Made by a program: the position numbers and the translations under genes
Shown: one piece after another, positions 24,216-36,485 of the stretch
Layout of the letters: each line of letters opens with the position of its first letter
Numbering within the stretch: the first letter of the stretch is position 1
The notes under the pieces: model-generated
Seen by the model: the letters and a program-made list of their open reading frames with translations, nothing else
Told to the model about the DNA's origin: nothing
Databases searched by the model: none
NCBI GenBank assembly: GCA_011316305.1
Contig: SAUG01000016.1
Location: 62,001-126,000, forward strand
DNA from: Rusavskia elegans
Taxonomy: Eukaryota; Ascomycota; Lecanoromycetes; Teloschistales; Teloschistaceae
Direction of reading: 5' to 3'
Length of the DNA stretch: 64,000 bases

Positions 24216-27203
24216 ATGATTAAACCAGAAATTATTATATATAACGATAATTTATATAATTATATATACTGGTTAATCAGTTAATAAAAAAACTAAAATT
24301 ATAATTATATTACAAATGATTTATTAAAAACATCGTAGAAAGTATTTTTTAAATTAGCTAATGTTTTTTCATTTATATCTACCATTACTACAATCGCTAA
24401 AATAGATTATAAAAGCCTTCGAACTAGTATTAGAAAAGATATTTAAATATATAAAATAATTATAGAAAAGCAAAGGTCTTCGAATAAAATTTAATTATCC
24501 GGCGAATATTTATTATATCTAATAAAATAATTAATAGATTATTAAATTTTTCTATATAAAAAAAAATAGTTTTGATAATGAAAATAGATAATATTAATCG
24601 TTTATATCCGCGCGAAAGAAAATAAAACGAATAAAATAAAAAAGTAAAAACGTTTATAACGAATAAATAAAATATTTTATATTTTAAATTATGTTTTTTC
24701 TTTAAAAGAATTCTATTGAATTTTAAAATATATAAATTAATAGGCTAACTATAGATTTTTATATTTACATTTCTTTTACTTTTCCAATATTATCTACGTA
24801 GAAGCGTCTTAAATATTTTAAATTTCTTATTTGTCTATTATATTAAAAAATTATCAAACGAATAAATAATAAATTTAAATAAATTTAAAAGATTATAATA
24901 GAACTATAATATCTAGAAAAAATTTATAAATTAAACTTTTCAGAACAAATTATAAAATTATAAATATATTTATATCGATTTTTGTCGAGAATTTAAAGTT
25001 ATTAGAAATAAAAGGATCTATTTTTAATAATATATTCAAAAACGAATTTTTAAAATAAAAAAATCAAGGAATTTATATTAATTTAATCTATAAAACGCCG
25101 TTAATCAAATTTTTAAAGAGATTATTAAAGTTTCAAGCTATCTAATAGCGACAATATTAGATTTTATTTAATCTAGAATAGATCGAATAGATTAATAGTA
25201 AAATTCCATAGTATTAATAAATCTATAATTTTCGAAATTCTCGTTATTTTTTTCGTTCCGGCTTTTTTTCGTTTTTTTCTATTCTATCGTTTTCGAGCTA
25301 TAGTTTACTAGATTATAGGAGAAGATAATATATTATAATATCTATATAATTAAATTGTAATAGAAATTATCATCAACGATTTCGAATTCGACTTTATAAT
25401 TTTACCGACGCAGTTTTAAACGAAAACAGCTATAAATATTTGAAATCGATATAAATCCGTCTAAATCTACTAAATCTACTAAATTTAGAAAAAAAATTAA
25501 CTTTTTTCTAAAAAAGACGAAAATTAATTTAAAATTTATTTTAAATTAAAATTTCTAAAGGTTTAACTTTCGGCGCTAATATAAAATATTTGTATCATTT
25601 ATAATTTACTCTAGATCCACGCTAGCCTTTTCTAGACTAAATTTTTCGAATTAAATCGATTATTTTACTAGAATAAATCTTCGCCTACTAGATTACGTAG
25701 AATCTAGCGTTTTATAAATCTACTAGATTTATCTATTTTTATTTTTAATTTTTCGAAAACTAACTATATGGTTTTAAGTATTTATAGAATCGATTTAACG
25801 GACTTACAGCTGTAAGCAAATCGTTAAATCGGTTTAAAAATTTACGACTTTGCCGGATTTACTAGTTTGAAATACTAAAAGCCGAAAAAGTAAATCGCTG
25901 ATAAATATCCGTAGTAGTTTTTGTTATAGTATTTTTCATTTACTATTTCTTTTTCTTTATCTATATAACTAATATAGTTAACGATTTCAAATAAATTGAT
26001 TTTATTAAAATGACTTTTATAATTATCTAAATCATTTTATTAATAGATATAAATTTTTAATAATTTTTATTTATATATAATATACTACCAACGGAGATTC
26101 TTTTAGATTTTAAATTTTTAATAGAAGCTAGCTTTTAGTAATTCGTTTTTTATCGCGTTCGACGGCTTTGAAGATTTAAATTTAAATAGTAATAATTTTC
26201 TCTTAGTTAAAGAACTTTAATGTTAAAATTAAAATTATTTAATGGTAATCTATTATAATATCGTTTTTACTTTTAAATCAAATATTTTGGATAGAATTAT
26301 ATAAATTTTAATTTCGATTAAAAACTATTTAATTTATATAGATTTCTCTTATTAGCCGCCGAAAATAAAGATAACTAGATTAATTTTAATTAAAATCCTT
26401 TCGAATAGCTTTAAATTATAAATATAAACTTTTCATTAATCGAATTAATAATAAGTAAAATAATTTCTATTTCGATAACGTAGTTTCTCGTAATAATTCT
26501 CGCTAAAATAAAAAAGTTATTAAAATCGATAAAATTTCTTTTACTAGAATTTACGTTTATTCGATTTATATTTAACTTTTTTTTTAAAAAAAATATCTCT
26601 AGATAATAGAGTAGTTATACGGTTTTTTTCTTTTTTTTTTTTTTTTTATAGATTTAGAGTCAACGATGGCGAGATCGACGATAGTAAAAGTATTTTTTTA
26701 CTATTTTTTTGTAATAACTATTCGAAAAGTACTATTTTAAAAGATCTAAATAAAACGAACTTGATTATTAGAATTTATTAATAGCGTAGAGATAGATAAA
26801 TTCTTATTAGAAAAAACGCTGTCGTAAATAATTATATAGATTATATTACAAATATAATAGTAATAAAATTTAATTAAAAAATAATTATATATATTTTAGT
26901 TTTAAAAATTCAAAATATCATCCGTCTTTTCTTCTATTTCTTTTTTTATTTACTTTTTTTCCTCTATCGCGAAGTTAACGATAATCGAAATAAAGAATTT
27001 ATTTTTTATAGCGAGTTTTCTTTTTACTAAAGTTCCTTTCGTTATAAACTTTTTTTTTTATAATAACGTAGTAGATTTTCGGATAGTAAACTTTGATTTT
27101 GAAAGAAAATTTAATATTAGTTCGAAAAATAGTATATTTGTATTTTAGAACTCGCGATAGCGATAACGGTTACGAGATATTGCTATTAGAAATAGAAAAT
27201 ACG

Positions 27204-27599
27204 TAGACTGGCCGTTTCGGGTCGGGTTTTCGTCGAACCGTCGGGTACCCGACCCGATCTTGATAACCCGACCCGGACCCGACCCGATTATTTAATATCT
27301 TTAATATATTATTATTTTAATTTTTTAATAAAGGTAATATATCGAGGTAATATATTTAGTTTTACTACGGACTCTCTAGCTAGCGTAGTTAATTAATTAG
27401 AATTTTTTTAGTAAATTCGTATAAAAGTTATACTAGCTTTATACTTTTATACTAAGGTTTAGTATTTTTTTAGATCGGGTTAGATTAGCTAATCCGGGTT
27501 TGAAACCCGGTCGGGTTAGGTTATATTTTCGTCTAACCCGACTCGGGTCGGGTCGGATTAGCTAACCCGGGTTCGAAACCCGACCCGACGGCCAGTCTA
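27204..27599 (-). mobile_element. TAGACTGG-family MITE, 396 bp, best preserved
   Basis: The ends are tagactgg and ccagtcta with identical duplications aaaatacg (27,196-27,203 and 27,600-27,607). This copy keeps much more C and G than the others, with runs of repeated cccgacccg and gggtcggg subterminal motifs. It is probably the youngest or least RIP-altered member and the best reference for the family. Confidence 0.92.
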
Positions 27600-27907
27600 A
27601 AAATACGATTTTCTTTTCAACGAAATATTATAATAATATAAAATAGAAGATTTTTTTTATAAATTATAGACAAAAAAGTATTATATATTTAGTTTTAATT
27701 GAATTAAAGGAATAACAATTCAAATTTCTATAACTATTAAAATTAGATGAAATTTACAGTTATTTATAATATAATTCGCTTATAAATCGACTATAGATTT
27801 TCCGTTTTCGATTCGGAATTTCAGAATTTTAAATACGATTGTATCAATCCGAATAATAATATATATACGGCCGACTTCTGGCGTTTTATTATTTGAATCG
27901 GTATGTT

Positions 27908-28579
27908 ATAGAGCTACCTGGGAGGTCTGGTATCTCCAAGGGTTGGTTAGACTTATTGGTATATCTGTAAACGGAGGTGCAACGGGTGATTATTCAAATT
28001 GATTGAAAATAAGTCAGTTTGATTGCTAGAGCAGTATATAGCGATAACTGATAAATTAAATACGAGCTATAAAGACGTCGAGTTCGAGATTTATATAGAT
28101 AATAAGATCTTTTGTAATTAGTATAATCAGTATAATCAGTGCGCCGAACGTAATTGAATAACTGAATACTTGTTTAGTAGTAATTAGTAATCAGTGCTAC
28201 TGAGCAACGCTGATTACTAAATAATCCCTTGAATGTTTAGTACATGCCAAAGGATTTGTTGCTGAGTACTGAACTTGGCACAGAGTCCAGCCCAGAGTTA
28301 TAATACGATATCGGCTTTTGATATTAGATTTTTTAATCTTTCGAAATAAAATAGATAATAGAAAAGTTAGAAAAGAAGTAATTATAATAAAATAAATTGT
28401 TATATTCAAATTTTTGCTGTCACTATATTATCTTTTATTTATCTTTTATTTAAATAAATTAATGATCTGATATATCAAGGCAAACATTGAAAAATATCGT
28501 TTGATACATATCTGTTCCACGAAAAGTAAATGCCGGAAAATCTTCGAAGCTATATATTGCACTAGCTGTTTACGGAACG
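27908..28579. other. Border of island 1, no gene seen
   Basis: This is a transition zone of mixed composition between the AT-rich block and the gene island. It holds short non-AT patches (about 27,908-27,990 and 28,190-28,300) and no convincing coding sequence. Confidence 0.5.
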
Positions 28580-29400
28580 GTGAATCTTGGCATTAGAACC
28601 CATTGGCGGTATAAGGTAGGCAGAAATCCATCCGATAGACTCGAGACAGGTTTCGAGTCTTGCCTCTATATGGAAGCGTGCAGCCTCTACTGCCTGACGA
28701 GAAGGTTGTGCAATGAAACCCCCACCGAAAATAACCTGCATAATGCACTAGCACGAGATATCGGCGGTAGTAATCAAGCGGGTATCGGTATCCAGCTTGG
28801 CTGCCTTATTAGCGGTAAAGTTGGAAACTTGACGACCTGGTAATGCTACGCGCCGCGTAGCACGCGGGTTGGCGGCGTCTATTCCTTAGGAGGTCTCACT
28901 CCCTTTAAGGCCTATCAGCTCCCCAAAGCCTTTATACGTGCGTCCAAACGAGCTTGATATATAGCTGCCCCCGCTGCCTCGATTGCGCGCATATCGATGG
29001 CACGCTTTTCTGCCTGCTAGAGACGCTTAATATTTGGGTCCGTGGAGACCCCCGCATTATACTTTTTATGGATATTCTCGATCTGCACCTGGACCTTCGG
29101 ATGATAAGGACTCTTTGGGCGTGGGCGTCCATTGGTGTACCCCATTCACAATTAACTGGCTACTAAATTCGTGCTTTCCTCAGCTGAGCCCCCTGTCCGG
29201 CCAAGACATGTAGTGGAACCACACTGACACTCCGGGTCTCTCGGTTATTGGCTCTCTTATCAAGTCCGGCCAGATCGACGACGACTGCGGGAACCGTAGT
29301 AAGGCTGGAAGAGTAAGATAGACAGGATGAGCCGTAGAGGGTTCCACCGCTCTTTCTATCATCCTAATATTTGGCGGCAAAGGCTGCTGCCTTCACATCG
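28580..29400 (-). pseudogene. Decayed coding remnant, probably from a transposon
   Basis: The minus strand at about 28,950-29,130 holds an open stretch of about 70 codons. It is rich in Lys, Arg and Ala and includes the residues IENIHKKYNAG and IEAAGAAIYQARLDARIKALG, and it is broken by one TAG where CAG is expected. Upstream pieces up to about 29,380 are open only in other frames. The basic, helical, C-terminus-like look resembles the tail of a transposase, but I recognise no catalytic motif. The rest of the interval shows no gene. Confidence 0.3.
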
Positions 29401-29531
29401 TATCTTCTGTGCCGCCGTTACAGTAATGTGTGGAGAGGAAGCAAAAAAGCCTTCTCCGACATGTCTATGACTATCTCCGATAACCGTGTGGCTGACGCCC
29501 CCGTGGTGAGTGAGTGTAAAAAGTATCTCAC

Positions 29532-31515
29532 TCATACGAAAGGCCAGCGTGGTAAATCTGCCGAGTCCCATGAACAACGAGATAGCAACTGCTCAGAACT
29601 CAGTCCCCCGACCGTGTTCCTGATTATCTCAACTTCTTTCTCTTTGAAATCAGTATTCAACCCAACAAACATAACCTTCACAACCGCTTTCGTGTCCCTG
29701 ACCATTTCTGCCAACCGCCGGAGCAACACCAATGCCGGCCCTCTATGATCGTCCTTTAGGGTACCTTGGGCGGCACCAACGTTGTCGAAGACTAGATACA
29801 CTGGTTCGCTTGCCGGGAGGAGATCTAGTAACTCCTGCAGTAACGCGACCTTCATTTCGAGACCTGAAATTCCCCAGTCTTTGTGTTCTACTTGCTGCTG
29901 GACATTGATCGTCTGCAGACAGCAAGGATCCAAGCCGGCGATTTGGACAATTATGCTGTGTAGAGCTTCCTTGTCGGTAGACCTTTCATCCCAGGCTGGC
30001 ATTGTGGTGCCCTGTTGGCCATGGAAGAAGGCTATCGGACACTCTGACGATCTCTTCCGATTGATGAAGCTGATAGCTGCCGCCGAGAGCCAGCAAAAGC
30101 GTTGGCCCGGCATGATTGCCGAAGAATGTCCAGACAGCACTACAACTGCCGAAGATGGAGAATTGACCCATGAGGTGAACACTCGATCCTTCTCTAGATG
30201 ACTTAGGACGTCGTCGAAATTTGGGACCTGTTTCTGGTTAAAGTTGAAGGCATCGCGCAGCTTTGTTTCATATCGCCTTTTTCTATTATCTTCGTCACCC
30301 CGTATTATATCCAGCTGTCTCCTCAAAGACGATAAGCGGTCTTCGATCAGCTGGCCTTGTTGCTCCTGTAATTGCTTTTTGATTTCAACATTCTGATTTC
30401 TGAGCTCGGTACATTGCTTTTTGATTTCAACATTCTGATTTCTGAGCTCGGTACATTGCTTGCTGATCTCTACGTTCTGCAGGTTTAGCTCGGTGCATCT
30501 ACCACTAATTTCTGCGTTCTTGTTCTTGAGGTCGTCGCATTGTGTCACGATCGTCATGGTATTGTTGCGGGTCTCTCGAGCGTCATTCGAACTGCGGAAT
30601 GTTAAAATCATTCTTTAGAGCTAATGGATGAACATACAGTAGAAACGCAAGCTCTTCTTGGGCTTTTTGTACTAGAGTTCGAACAGGATCCAAGTTCGGA
30701 CCGTTAGAAGACGCGATTGCTCGGCCGTATCTTATATAGCCATGCTTGCTGCTTGTTGGTCAGTACTGTCTAAACTTTACTAATAGGGCTATCTAACCTT
30801 TCGTAATAGTCTGTCGAGGCGTTCAAGAAGTCCGCTACACCACCGAAAACAGGCTTCAGTAGGTTCTGAAGAGCCTTTCCCTCTTCGTGCATCTTTTCAT
30901 CTCTTCTACTTCGATAGATTTTTTCGAATTCTGTAAAGGCCAGAGACTAGTGTCAAAGGCTGGTAAGCCGTAGGCAGAAATGGCATTCTCACTTTGAAGA
31001 TATCTGAATTGATCCAGAAGACCATCGAGCTGTGACTGCAATTGCTCTTCGTATCGCGGCTTGCTCGAGACAACCTAGCTAAGGCTTAGTCTTGCAACTC
31101 GAGAAACTCCATCCATCATCCCATACTTTCCATAGAAGGCTGACAGCAGGGAAGACGACACCGCCATACTGATTGTCCAAGGCGTGCACAGGACCCAGAA
31201 GCTCAGGGAAGTCTTTAAGAAAGTGCTCCTTTTAGTAAGATTAGCTTGAGGACTGTGAGACTGATTGAATGACAATCGTACTATGGTATATCCAAATTTG
31301 TAAGCAGACGCAGCGGCTTTCGCACTCTGCTTCCCAGAATGCGCTGTCTTCGCGGCATCGCACTTTGTCAGAGTCTCCTGGACCTCGCCGCAAAGATCAT
31401 CATAAGATAGGCTAGATGGCTTTGTCTTTGCTGCAACCTCGGCCAGCTCAGTGGATTCTTGCCTCGACCTTCCATTCGTTACACCACATGCCCGAAACTT
31501 GCGCAACATGCTCAT
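29532..31515 (-). CDS. STAND/NLR-like protein with coiled coil and degenerate NTPase
   Basis: I infer six exons: 31,515-31,282, 31,228-31,127, 31,074-30,993, 30,930-30,798, 30,748-30,638 and 30,591-29,532. They give 573 residues with GT-AG introns of 46-62 nt. The N-terminal part (about 1-220) contains FPELLGPVHALDNQYGGVVF and resembles the helical N-terminal domains of fungal NOD-like proteins. A coiled coil follows at about 235-305, built on a 14-residue repeat (CTELRNQNVEIKKQ) encoded by a perfect 42-bp tandem repeat. The C-terminal half has a Walker-B-like strand (PVYLVFDNVG), but the expected P-loop position reads LSGHSSAIMPGQ with no GK[ST]. NTP hydrolysis is therefore doubtful. Such proteins are linked to non-self recognition in fungi. 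Gene structure is fairly secure; function is inferred. It is transcribed divergently from the AAA+ gene. Confidence 0.6.
30372..30497 (-). repeat. 42-bp tandem repeat in the coiled coil
   Basis: Units 30,372-30,413 and 30,414-30,455 are identical, and a third unit (30,456-30,497) is diverged. Each encodes 14 residues, two heptads, so changes in copy number keep frame and register. Confidence 0.9.
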
Positions 31516-31639
31516 ATTTCGCTAGCCGCTGGAAGAGAAATTTTTGCATCCGAATATTGTGAGTCCTATTTATGAGGCTCTACTTGAAGGGCGGTAACTG
31601 ATTGTTTCCGAGCGGCGGCAACCTTCATGCACCTCTGAG

Positions 31640-32065
31640 CCCTCATTCAGTTGCCTGAATTGCCTCGTGCATCCTCGCGCGGGATTGGCTTGTCATGCGT
31701 CTCTTTGAACCCAATCCTGCTCCTGCTTCTCTTAATGGAGACAGCCTCGGGAAAATCGTTGGCTCTATTGCATTGTCCAGGATTAGGCCCTCGGCGAAGC
31801 TTGCTCAAGTTATCGAGCTGAAATGTAGCCTGATCCAATTCCGGGCGAAATCCGCAGGTCTGTGCAGCCGCCCTCGCACATGCAGGGTTTCATCTTCGTC
31901 AGCAATGCAGCTTTGGTTGTGGTGCCATACACAGACATTTGTAATCTCGATGATTGGGCGTCCTTCGTGCAAACAACTCCTCAGCTTCGCCATAATATGC
32001 TCAGCTCCGGTGTTCTTGCATACAAGTGTTACAGAAATATTCTTCAGCCCCGTCTAGACTCCAGC
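31640..32065 (-). pseudogene. Unidentified gene fragment
   Basis: The minus strand at about 31,805-32,055 is open for about 80 codons (KNISVTLVCKNTG ... EITNVCVWHHNQSCIADEDE ... RGRL). Its mixed hydrophobic and charged composition looks protein-like. A stop (TAG) lies just upstream. Downstream the frame ends and a second open stretch in another frame (31,647-31,838; ATFQLDNLSKLRRG) takes over. It may be a decayed gene, or exons whose borders I could not resolve. I do not recognise the family. It occupies the space between the STAND-like and AAA+ genes. Confidence 0.3.
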
Positions 32066-32231
32066 ATAGCTAGAAGGGGCTATGCGGACCTAAGGAGAGG
32101 TACATATAGACGAATTCACAGCCTACTTAAAGGTCAAAGTTCCCACCAATTCTCGTTTTTTTCGACATCGAACACTAGTCTCCCGTGTCATCATCTACAT
32201 TGAGCCAGCCTTCCCCATAGATTCGCGAGAA

Positions 32232-34898
32232 ATGGCAACAAACGAGATCACCAACGGGTCCAGCTCGGACAATAGTGCGAAAAACATTGAGCAGGTCAAC
32301 AGCAATCCTGTTAATGGACCAGTCTTAGTCATGTCTAGTCGCACTGTGGAGCTTGAGGCACGTTACCAGCAGCTTCTCGAGCAAAAAATCGCTGTTCTAG
32401 AAAAGGAATTAGGACCGCGTGAGCTCGTCAAGGTCAGCCTTTCGTGAGCCATGCATGACCTTGATTCCCATTTGACATTCATTGTAGGATACCGTTGTCG
32501 CAGGAGCATCTTCTGAGAAGGATGAGGAGAGCTTGAATGGTGAGCAAAGCAGCGGTGATACGACCAAGAAGGTGAGTTCGTAACTACGCGGAAAAGCATG
32601 TCTAATGACAATTTCAGGTCGATGACAACCTAGATGCAAAGAAGGACGAGCCAAGACCATGCGGACAGAAGGTCACTATGATATTTGACGAGGATGAGTA
32701 CGGAGAGTACAGATGGGTACCAAAACCCTTCGAAACCAAGGACGATCATGTCAAAGATGAGCCAGCACCTATTGCAGAATATGCCTTCACTTTCTACGAA
32801 TACTACAAGACAGCAGATCGGCGAGCCTATGAGCATTCATTGGTCAAAATATCCTCCAAGGAGCTTATCGGCGTGCTCAAAGATACTCTGGAGCATGGGA
32901 TAGCCAAAGACTGGAACGAGACGGAAGTATCACTGCGGGCTCCATATACTTACCTCGTGCACTCCTGGGATAAGCTTTCGAAGCGAGCCATGGCTGCCGA
33001 GGAATGCAAAGAACCAGACGCCGATAAAGGCCGTAAAGAACTTGCCGAACTGCTAGAGTACATTAAGACCTCGCGGGAGCTCAAAGATTATTTTAAGAAC
33101 CGCGATGCTAATAACGCCAGAGGGGTCACAACTTTCAAAGATCTTTGGACGCTGTACCCGCCTGCAACAAAAGTTGTTGCTACGCCTTTCATGGGCGTCG
33201 AGCAGTTGTTCCTCGTGGATGACTTCGTGGAAACTGAGCGCTTCTTGGAAGTCTACTGCATCACTTTAGGTTTCGGTACATTCTTCCATCGCCGAGAAAT
33301 CGTTTTCAAGTTGAAATCCTTTGATGATACTAAACCGATCACATCTTTGGACTGTTATCCGACCAGTTTCATGAAAAACGAAGCAAACTTCATAAAGCTA
33401 CGTCAGGAACAGGGTAAGAAATTCAAGGACTTCTGTTTCAATCTGAAAGGTTCTGCAAGGCTGTTCTACTATGATGGAACTGCCATTTCTTCCAGGGTTG
33501 GATTGAATATGGTTCAAACGTCGCAACAGCAGATAGAGGTATTATTCTGAAATCCTAAACGACACATTAAGATCACATAAGCAACGTATGCTCACCGCTT
33601 ATAGGACGACAGTGCTTCAAGCATGACCGGAAGGCCACAAAGATCGGAGATTTCGAGCAATAAAAGGATCCCCGTTAGTCTTAGATGATCCTCCCTTGTG
33701 ATTGACTAGCTGATGGGTTGTGTAGGTGAGGGGACAAGTAATAGTTGACTCTGATGCTTGGGATCGATGGGGGCCTGGCGATGAATATCCGGATTTGGGA
33801 GAAACAACAACTTGCGCAATCGACAACAGCGCTTGGCACTCAACTATGCTTTACGAGCACAGTATGCACTCTATAGCGTCCAAGGATTTTGAAGATAGAT
33901 GCAAGAGAGGTGACCTGTTGGATGATGAGTATGCTCTCTTGCCGCCGAGAGTGCTTGCGTACGTCCCCGTCAAGAGGCTCTTCGTACAGCTCGCTGTCAA
34001 GTATGTAAAGCCTATAGACAACACGAACAAAGAAGAGGTCTGGAAAGAGGACCTGATATTGGCTGAGGAGAAGAAGCATGTAATCAGGACCCTGGTGGAG
34101 AACCATGCCAAGTTAGCAGATCAGCGAGTTCCTGATATTGTCGAAGGCAAAGGCAACGGATTGGTGATGCTTCTCCATGGACCCCCAGGTATGTAAATCT
34201 CGGAACCCTCACTTCCTTACCCCATTTCATCAACCCACTCATTTATCACAGGAGTCGGTAAAAGTTTGACTGCCGAGTGCGTGGCACGAGCGACCTCGAA
34301 ACCACTATTCACAGTTGGTGTGGCCGATATTGGGACGAATTCAAGGACCGTCGAAAACAGATTGAACAAGCTATTCTCCCTTGCAGCAGAATGGGATGCA
34401 GTACTTCTTATTGACGAGGCCGACGTTTTTATGGAACAGCGAGGGTCGAACGAGGCAACACTTGAGCGAAACGCATTGGTCTCCGTACTACTACGTGTTC
34501 TCGAGTATTACGAGGGAATCCTTATCCTGACGACGAATCGTGTACTCTCTTTCGATGTGGCAATCCAGAGTCGAATCCATCTCGCTGTAATGTTCCACGA
34601 CCTCAACGAAGAGCAGACCAAGTCAATCATTAATGTCCACCTGGCAAAACAGCGTCAAAACCTGAGTGGGAACGAAAAAGAACTATTTGCGATGGCGGCC
34701 CAGTCGTGCTCTCTGAACGGCCGACAGATTCGCAACGTAATTAGCTCTGCCGAGGCCATGGTGGATAGGAACGAAGGAAAGATAATCGGATGGAAAGATA
34801 TAAAGGCGGTCCTCGACCACACGAAGGACTTCCAGACGGCAATCAACGACCATAGCAGAGAGATGCGCGCTAGGATGGAAGCTCAGAAGAAAAAATAG
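32232..34898 (+). CDS. AAA+ ATPase with DUF7025-type N-terminal region
   Basis: Six exons are inferred: 32,232-32,432, 32,488-32,571, 32,618-33,538, 33,605-33,673, 33,726-34,188 and 34,252-34,898, giving 794 residues. The N-terminus (1-95) is Ser/Glu-rich with a short coiled coil. The middle (about 115-500) resembles the DUF7025 region that precedes the ATPase in a large fungal family and includes KRIPVRGQVIVDSDAW across the exon 4/5 junction. The C-terminal AAA+ module has Walker A GPPGVGKS split by the last intron, Walker B VLLIDEAD, sensor-1 ILTTNR and a downstream lid helix region. This family is usually annotated as AAA ATPase of unknown role. The protein ends in a Lys-rich tail. Exon 4 (23 codons) is short but in frame and joins a conserved segment. 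Confident for the domain, unknown for function. Confidence 0.85.
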
Positions 34899-35700
34899 AA
34901 ATGCAGGGTTTTAGTTAGATTGCTTGATCATTACTCGCTTTTCTTGTATGTCCCAACGAATTATGGTTTACTTTTCCTGGCTGCCATGCTTTTCTTTCAG
35001 AATCGCTGTGCAGCTGTTCGCTGTGATATTAGTAGGCAGTCATACCTTTTTCAGCAGAATGCTATCGTCGTAACGCACCCCAGCCCTCAGGTGAAAAGGT
35101 AGTCCTACTTGCCCCGGGCGCGATTTATTTGAGGGCCATTTTGCTTGAGGCGGCCTTCTCGCACGGCTCTCTCAGTGAATATCACTCTGTCAGGAAATCG
35201 ATCTTTCTCGCGAGCAAAACAGGCGGTACAATTCTTCGCTGTAATTGGAGGACTGTACCATGCTGCACAGTAGACCAGTGCACGAGACCTGATGAGTGCT
35301 ATGAGAGATACTATAACGGTAGAGACAAGGGCTGCCATGAGCTTCATGAGGCACTGATATCTTAAACGTAAACTGCCCTATACTTGCAGCAGCATTTCGA
35401 AGCGTGGTCCTTACTCCGACGATTTCGAGATACAAGCTGGTCTTGTATGAGGTAACATGACAGTAGGAGGTGGTGGCCAGTGGCGGAAGTGGTGCCGAGA
35501 TAGAGATTGTGGGTCAACAGACGGACTCTGAGAGCGTCGTCGGCCAATTTGTGACATGGCTATTGGATGCGATCAAACAGACCGCTGCAGAGTGTGAAGT
35601 TACTACTTGCGAGGTTGTTTTTGACTATAGCTAGTGCTGGACCGAGCGGACCATCCAGTAGCAATGCGCGGAGTACTCGTTCTCATCTACCTTTTAGATA
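34899..35700 (-). other. Possible small membrane protein gene, otherwise empty
   Basis: The minus strand could encode a two-exon protein starting at 35,557 and ending at 35,105. A Ser/Arg/Pro-rich N-terminus (MSQIGRRRSQSPSVDP) would be followed by a hydrophobic stretch (MKLMAALVSTVIVSLIALI). The intron needed would be only 37 nt, which is too short for comfort, and I know no homologue. The remainder is the 3' flank of the AAA+ gene and the edge of the AT-rich block. Confidence 0.2.
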
Positions 35701-36059
35701 TACCTACCTTTAAGACAGTTTTAGCGGCTTGGTACCCTATTATTTTAGAAATACTACGAGGTTCTCGCTATTAAATACGAGAAATTATTTAATTTTATCT
35801 ATAATTATATGGAAAAATATATTAGTAATAAAATATATTAAATCTTTTACGATCTAAATATATAAACACTTTTTCTCGAATTATAATCTTCGAAAATATA
35901 AATTTTTTGGAAAGTTTTTATAGAAATTATTATAGTAGAAATATAATTTGGCAAATATATATTAATCAATAAAATTAAAATATTAATAACTAAATTTTTT
36001 TTTAAACCGAATAGATTTAGCGTAATTTTAACGAATTTTTTTTTTTTTTAAAATTTTTT

Positions 36060-36485
36060 ATATCTATACGATTTAATCATTCGGATTTTTGATTGTCTTT
36101 TACGAATTAATACTAAAAATACTAATCGATCAGATAACGTAATTATTTGAACTCGAATATTTACCGCGAACTTAATTTAGGACTCCCGAAAGAGCTAGAT
36201 CTAAACTAAAATCTAGAAGGAAACCGTAATCTATTTAACTTTAATTAATTTAATTTACTTCGATCGAATTAACTATTTTAAACTAAAATAATTTACTATA
36301 TAAATTTTCTATATAAAAACTCTATATAAAAACCGACTTTATCGATAGAAAAAACTTAAATATTAGGGTTGGCCTTCGAGGGATTCGAACCCCTGACCCG
36401 TCGGATTAACTCCGTTAACTCCGAAAAGCGCTGGATCCGCCGGGCCTCCAGGTCACGCAGCGTTGCCACTGCGCCATCCAGATCA
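36060..36485 (-). mobile_element. SINE-like element S10, best-preserved head
   Basis: The head (36,485 to about 36,367) retains A box tggcgcagtgg and B box ggttcgaatcc, and its 3' end tcgaaggcca is intact. The body and tail extend leftward to about 36,060. This is the least mutated head in the window and the best reference for the family. A functional tRNA is unlikely because the anticodon arm does not fold in the normal way. Confidence 0.78.

Larger units (their letters stand above)
1..27900. other. AT-rich, RIP-like repeat block 1
   Basis: This gene-free block has very low GC, scarce CpA and abundant TpA, which is the expected product of CpA-to-TpA repeat-induced point mutation. I see no credible gene. 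The longest open frame (79 codons, minus, 16,369-16,608) lies inside an R2 repeat copy. The block is a mosaic of inverted-repeat transposons, SINE-like copies and the R2 and R3 families, listed separately. Stretches between listed copies (for example 5,400-6,800, 9,210-10,090, 17,310-18,350, 22,090-22,880 and 24,220-27,190) show the same composition, but I recognise no element in them. Confidence 0.85.

Noticed and set aside
27204..27599. Tc1/mariner origin of the TAGACTGG family (TA duplication)
   Set aside because: TA does flank GACTGG...CCAGTC in many copies. However, the nested SINE case and the identical 8-mers outside show that the TA belongs to the element and the duplication is 8 bp.
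36367..36485. Intact tRNA gene on the minus strand
   Set aside because: A and B boxes are present, but the anticodon arm does not fold normally and the sequence is followed by a shared SINE body present in many copies.
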